NCBI RefSeq assembly: GCF_040147005.1 | Contig: NZ_JAMSHO010000001.1 | Coordinates: forward strand, 1,860,001-1,924,000 | From: Halomonas sp. H10-9-1 | GTDB lineage: Bacteria > Pseudomonadota > Gammaproteobacteria > Pseudomonadales > Halomonadaceae | Length of the DNA: 64,000 nt | Reading direction: 5' to 3' | The notes under the pieces: generated by a model | Told to the model about the DNA's origin: nothing | The model's database searches: none | The model's input: only the letters and a program-made list of their open reading frames with translations | Made by a program: the position numbers and the translations under genes | In this document: positions 60,334 through 64,000 of the stretch, piece after piece | Layout: every line of letters starts with the position of its first letter | Numbering within the stretch: the first letter of the stretch is position 1

Positions 60334-60388
60334 GGGAACATCACCCTTGCCGAGTGCCTGCAGCGAAGGGCGCCGGGGGCGGGTCGAA

Positions 60389-60451
60389 GAGGAGGTCATT
60401 TGCCATGGATGGCAAATGTAGCGCCCAGGGACGGGTTTACAGCGCCTCCTC
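60389..60451. repeat. palindromic REP-like intergenic element
   Basis: A 22-bp inverted repeat (CATTTGCCAT at 60397-60406, GG, ATGGCAAATG at 60409-60418) lies inside a longer structure bounded by GAGGAGG (60389-60395) and CCTCCTC (60445-60451). The interior has two related 20-21-mers, ATGGATGGCAAATGTAGCGC and AGGGACGGGTTTACAGCGCC. From memory, similar sequences recur between genes in Halomonas and related marine gammaproteobacteria; only one copy is in this window. Confidence 0.6.
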
Positions 60452-60505
60452 GAAGAGCCGCCGCCGGATCAGCCCTGAGCGATCCGGCGACGTTCCGCCA
60501 CGCTA

Positions 60506-62095
60506 TCAGTGCTCCCGGGTCGGCTGGAAGCGGATCTCCGGCCAGCGCTCCTGGGTCATCTGCAGGTTCACGCGCGTGGGGGCGATGTAGGTCAGGTAGC
60601 CACCCCCATCGATGGCCAGGTTGGTGCTCGCCTTGCGCTTGAACTCCTCCAGCTTCCTGGCATCCTCGCAGTAGACCCAGCGGGCGGTGTTGACGTTCAC
60701 CCCCTCGTAGATACAGTCGACCTTGTACTCCTCCTTGAGGCGGTGGGCGACCACGTCAAACTGCAGGGTACCCACGGCACCGAGGATCAGGTCGTTGTTG
60801 TCCAGCGGCATGAAGACCTGGGTGGCCCCCTCCTCGGAGAGCTGCTGCAGGCCCTTCTGGAGCGCCTTCATCTTCAGCGGGTCCTTGAGGCGCACGCGCT
60901 TGAACAGCTCCGGGGCGAAGTGCGGGATGCCGGTGAAGCGCATCTCCTCGCCCTGGGTGAAGGTGTCGCCGAGCTGGATGGTGCCGTGGTTGTGCAGGCC
61001 GATGATGTCCCCGGGCCAGGCCTCCTCTACCTGGGCGCGGTCCGCCGCCATGAAGGTCAGGGCGTCGGCGATCTTGACGTCCTTGCCGATACGCACATGG
61101 CGCATCTTCATGTTCTTTTCGTACTTGCCCGAGCAGACGCGCAGGAACGCGATGCGGTCGCGGTGATTGGGATCCATGTTGGCCTGGATCTTGAACACGA
61201 AGCCGGTAAAGCGACCATCCTCGGCCTCCACGGCCCGCGTGTCGGTCTCACGAGGTTGCGGCGGCGGCGCATATTCCACGAAGCCGTCGAGCATTTCGCG
61301 TACCCCGAAGTTGCCCATGGCGGTACCGAAGTAGACCGGGGTCAGCTCGCCACGGCGATACGCCTCGAGATCGAAAGCGTGGGAGGCCCCGCGCACCAGC
61401 TCGACCTCCATGCGCAACTCCTCGGCCTGGTCCTCGCCGAGCACCGCGTCCACCTCGGGACTGTCGAGCCCCTCGATACGCCTGTCCTCGGGGATGCGGT
61501 GGCCCTGGCCCTGGGTGTACAAGTGAAGGGTGTCGTTGTAGAGGTGGTAGACGCCCTTGAAGTGACGCCCCATGCCGATCGGCCAGGTCATCGGCGCGCA
61601 CTGGATATTGAGCACCTCCTCGACCTCGTCCATCACCTCGATGGGGTCGCGGATGTCGCGGTCCATCTTGTTGACGAAAGTGAGGATCGGCGTGGTGCGC
61701 AGGCGGCACACCTCCATCAGCTTGATGGTGCGCTCCTCGACGCCCTTGGCGCCATCGATCACCATCAGCGCCGAGTCCACCGCGGTCAGGGTGCGGTAGG
61801 TGTCCTCGGAGAAGTCCTCGTGACCCGGCGTATCGAGCAGGTTGACGATGCGCCCGCCATAGGGGAACTGCATCACCGAGGTGGTCACCGAGATACCGCG
61901 CTCCTGCTCCATCTTCATCCAGTCGGAGGTGGCGTGGCGATCGCTGCGCTTGCTCTTGACGGAACCGGCCATCTGAATGGCATTGCCGAACAGCAGCATC
62001 TTCTCGGTGATGGTGGTCTTGCCGGCGTCGGGGTGGGAGATGATCGCGAAAGTGCGTCGAAGCCCTGTCTCATGGGCCTGTTTCTGGTCTGACAT
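60506..62095 (-). CDS. prfC: peptide chain release factor 3
   Basis: The 529-aa translational GTPase has P-loop [16 protein letters not shown] (about residues 18-33), switch [16 protein letters not shown] and NKMD. It removes RF1/RF2 from the ribosome after termination. The closing segment [20 protein letters not shown] is typical of RF3. It stands alone and is divergent from regB. Confidence 0.96.
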   Translation of the reverse strand: MSDQKQAHETGLRRTFAIISHPDAGKTTITEKMLLFGNAIQMAGSVKSKRSDRHATSDWMKMEQERGISVTTSVMQFPYGGRIVNLLDTPGHEDFSEDTYRTLTAVDSALMVIDGAKGVEERTIKLMEVCRLRTTPILTFVNKMDRDIRDPIEVMDEVEEVLNIQCAPMTWPIGMGRHFKGVYHLYNDTLHLYTQGQGHRIPEDRRIEGLDSPEVDAVLGEDQAEELRMEVELVRGASHAFDLEAYRRGELTPVYFGTAMGNFGVREMLDGFVEYAPPPQPRETDTRAVEAEDGRFTGFVFKIQANMDPNHRDRIAFLRVCSGKYEKNMKMRHVRIGKDVKIADALTFMAADRAQVEEAWPGDIIGLHNHGTIQLGDTFTQGEEMRFTGIPHFAPELFKRVRLKDPLKMKALQKGLQQLSEEGATQVFMPLDNNDLILGAVGTLQFDVVAHRLKEEYKVDCIYEGVNVNTARWVYCEDARKLEEFKRKASTNLAIDGGGYLTYIAPTRVNLQMTQERWPEIRFQPTREH

Positions 62096-62264
62096 GCGTT
62101 GGGTTCGCCAATTTTGTACTCAACCTTGTACTCGAGGAGAGCAGCGCGGGGTCGAGAGAGGAGTTTGGCGGCTATTCTACGCCCTCGCCGGACTGAAATG
62201 TAGGTCGGACACGCCACCCGACGCCACAGGCGCGCTATCATGTGGCGGTCGAAAAGGAGTCAGC

Positions 62265-63539
62265 ATGCCGACCACCCAGCCACTGCCCCTTTCCACCCCC
62301 AATCGCAACCTGGTGCGCCTGACTATCGTGCGCGGCATCACCTGGACCGGTTTCCTCGCCGCCATCATCTTCGGCGTCGAGGTGTTGGGCTTCGAGCTCG
62401 AAGTCACCGCGGTGATCGGCGTGGTGCTGGTGATGGCGGTGATCAACCTGGCGACCTGGTGGCGCCTGGGGCGCCACCGCGCGGTCACCGACGGCGAATA
62501 CCTGCTCCACCTGCTGGCCGATGTTGCCGGCCTGACGCTGCTCTTCTACTTCACCGGCGGTGCCAGCAACCCCTTCATCACCTACTACCTGGTACCGGTG
62601 ACAATCGCCGCTGCCACCCTGCCCTGGCGCTGCGCCTGGATCATCGCCGCCACCTCCATGCTCGGTTACAGCGCGTTGCTGGCCTTCCATCACCCGGTGC
62701 CCCAGCTGACCGGTGGCCACGGGCCGACCGCCAGCCTCAACCTCCACGTGCTGGGCATGTGGCTGAACTTCGCCCTTTCGGCGGGCCTGGTGACCTTCTT
62801 CATCTACAAGATGGCCCACGCCCTGCGCAGCAGGGAACAGGCGCTGTCGCGGACTCGCGAGGCCGCCCTGCGCAACGAGCAGGTACTCGCCGTGGCCACC
62901 CAGGCCGCGGGCACCGCCCACGAGCTGGGCACCCCGCTCTCCACCATGGCGGTGCTGCTTTCCGAGATGCGCGAGGAGTTCGGGGACAACCCCATGCTGC
63001 AGAAGGATATCGAGCTGCTGCGCCGGCAGGTGGATACCTGCAAGTTGCGGCTGCAGCAACTGGTGGAGAGCGCCGACCGCCGTCGCATGGGCGAACCACA
63101 GATCACCGATGCCGAGCTGTGGTTGGCTGGGGTGATCCAGCGCTGGCTGGTACTGCGCCCGGATGTCAGTCACCGCTTCGAGGTGGCCGAGCATCGAGGG
63201 CGGCCCTGGCTGGCAGTCGACACCACCCTGGAGCAGGCGCTGACCAACCTGCTGAACAATGCCGCCGACGCCAGCCCGGAGGACATCATCATCCGCCTGG
63301 ACTGGCACGCCGACGAGGTCGTGATCGACATCCGTGATCATGGCCCCGGCGTCGCCCTGGGTATCGCCGACCAGCTCGGCGACACCTTCGTCTCCACCAA
63401 GAGCAAGGGGATGGGCATCGGCCTGTTCCTGACCCATGCCACCATCAACCGCTTCGGCGGCGGTGTCAGCCTCTACAACCACCCCCAGGGTGGCACCCTG
63501 ACCGAGGTGGTGCTGCCTCGCAGCGAAGCCAGCGATTGA
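62265..63539 (+). CDS. regB: RegB/PrrB-type redox sensor histidine kinase
   Basis: From ATG 62265 (AAAAGGAG upstream) the 424-aa kinase has about six N-terminal membrane helices with the quinone-site motif GGASNPFITYYL (about residues 99-110), a dimerisation helix with phospho-His in TAHELGTPLSTM (about 222), a Cys in QVDTCKLRLQQL that matches the redox Cys of RegB, and the ATP domain NLLNNAADASPEDI and GMGIGLFLTHATI. It reports quinone redox state to the RegA-type regulator that follows 40 bp downstream. Confidence 0.9.
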   Translation: MPTTQPLPLSTPNRNLVRLTIVRGITWTGFLAAIIFGVEVLGFELEVTAVIGVVLVMAVINLATWWRLGRHRAVTDGEYLLHLLADVAGLTLLFYFTGGASNPFITYYLVPVTIAAATLPWRCAWIIAATSMLGYSALLAFHHPVPQLTGGHGPTASLNLHVLGMWLNFALSAGLVTFFIYKMAHALRSREQALSRTREAALRNEQVLAVATQAAGTAHELGTPLSTMAVLLSEMREEFGDNPMLQKDIELLRRQVDTCKLRLQQLVESADRRRMGEPQITDAELWLAGVIQRWLVLRPDVSHRFEVAEHRGRPWLAVDTTLEQALTNLLNNAADASPEDIIIRLDWHADEVVIDIRDHGPGVALGIADQLGDTFVSTKSKGMGIGLFLTHATINRFGGGVSLYNHPQGGTLTEVVLPRSEASD

Positions 63540-63578
63540 TCCAGCCCTATCACCACCCACCTATAGAGCGAGCCCCCC

Positions 63579-64000
63579 ATGCAAGAGAGTCCCGAACGCC
63601 TGCTGATCATCGACGACGACGAGATGTTCTGCCACGTGCTTGACCGTGCCATGACCCGGCGCGGTTACGAGGTGGTGGTCGCCCGGGACGCCCAGGAGGC
63701 TCTCTCCCTGGCCCATCAGCACAGCCCCACCCTGGCCACCCTCGACCTCAAGCTCGAGCATGAGTCTGGGCTCAAGCTGCTGCCGGAGCTGCTGGAGGTG
63801 GTGCCGGAGTGCCGGGTGGTGATCCTCACCGGCTACTCCAGCATCGCCACGGCCGTGGAAGCGATCAAGCTGGGGGCGGTCAACTACCTGTGCAAGCCGG
63901 CCGATGCCGACGAGGTGCTGGCCGCCTTCGACAAGGATGATGGTGACCCGCAGATCGAGGTGGCCGAACAGCCCCCCTCCATCAACCGCATCGCCTGGGA
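63579..64000 (+). CDS. regA: RegA/PrrA-type response regulator, cut by window end
   Basis: Starting at ATG 63579, the 140 visible residues form a receiver domain: acidic pocket LLIIDDDEMF, phospho-acceptor Asp56 in TLATLDLKLEHESGLKLLPE, Thr in VVILTGYSS, Lys in NYLCKPADADEV. The TAVEAIKLGAVNYL segment and a short linker toward a Fis-type DNA-binding domain identify RegA/PrrA/ActR. The C-terminal helix-turn-helix lies outside. The frame is open to the last base. Confidence 0.9.
   Translation, partial: MQESPERLLIIDDDEMFCHVLDRAMTRRGYEVVVARDAQEALSLAHQHSPTLATLDLKLEHESGLKLLPELLEVVPECRVVILTGYSSIATAVEAIKLGAVNYLCKPADADEVLAAFDKDDGDPQIEVAEQPPSINRIAW

Overview
The window is a 64 kb, GC-rich chromosomal segment of a halophilic gammaproteobacterium, most likely a Halomonas-type member of the Halomonadaceae. 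The strongest evidence is a complete ectABC ectoine operon whose products match the lengths and motifs I remember from Halomonas elongata. The tol-pal/ruvABC block, ubiG-mupP, tamAB and the RegB/RegA pair fit the same assignment. Most of the window is housekeeping DNA in tight operons with ATGA/TGATG junctions. I see no rRNA, tRNA, prophage, insertion sequence or CRISPR array.

Layout. 1-4.8 kb: the 3' end of nfuA, a KfrA-like DNA-binding protein divergent from a tyrosine recombinase with a 29-copy heptanucleotide repeat between them, sufE, and a zur-hisI-yidD run. 4.9-8.2 kb: a three-gene operon (retropepsin-like lipoprotein, inactive transglutaminase with seven membrane helices, ATP-grasp ligase) of poorly understood function, next to ectABC (8.5-10.9 kb). 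11.2-13.4 kb: gorA and a beta carbonic anhydrase. 13.6-21.7 kb: a dipeptide ABC transporter with a LysR regulator and an Xaa-Pro dipeptidase. 21.7-29.1 kb: msrA, tamB, tamA and a membrane-anchored coiled-coil protein. 29.2-32.0 kb: a superoxide-dismutase homologue and a UDP-glucose-dehydrogenase homologue that have both lost key active-site residues, then galU. 32.2-34.4 kb: ubiG, mupP and convergent yciK. 34.4-42.2 kb: cpoB-pal-tolBARQ-ybgC and ruvBAC. 42.3-44.4 kb: aspS and an FmdB-type zinc-ribbon protein. 44.6-47.5 kb: a probable nucleoside catabolic operon. The rest holds acylphosphatase, a leucine-dehydrogenase-type enzyme, a YihY/BrkB membrane protein, a NadM-Nudix fusion, a HypT-like LysR regulator, cardiolipin synthase, class I fumarase, uvrB, osmC, a cysteine-less HMA-like protein, ygfZ, tatD, prfC and regBA (regA is cut by the window end).

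Themes. Osmotic and envelope physiology dominates: ectoine synthesis, the ATP-grasp/7TM/protease operon, Tol-Pal, TamAB and cardiolipin synthase. Peptide and nucleoside uptake and catabolism form two self-contained operons. The least explained signals are the heptanucleotide repeat that recurs at 60.3 kb beside a palindromic intergenic element, the two neighbouring pseudoenzymes at 29.2-31.1 kb, the zur-hisI linkage, the ligase/7TM/protease operon, and a perfect 22-bp palindrome between ectA and ectB. All functions are inferred from reading the translations and motifs; no database search was run.
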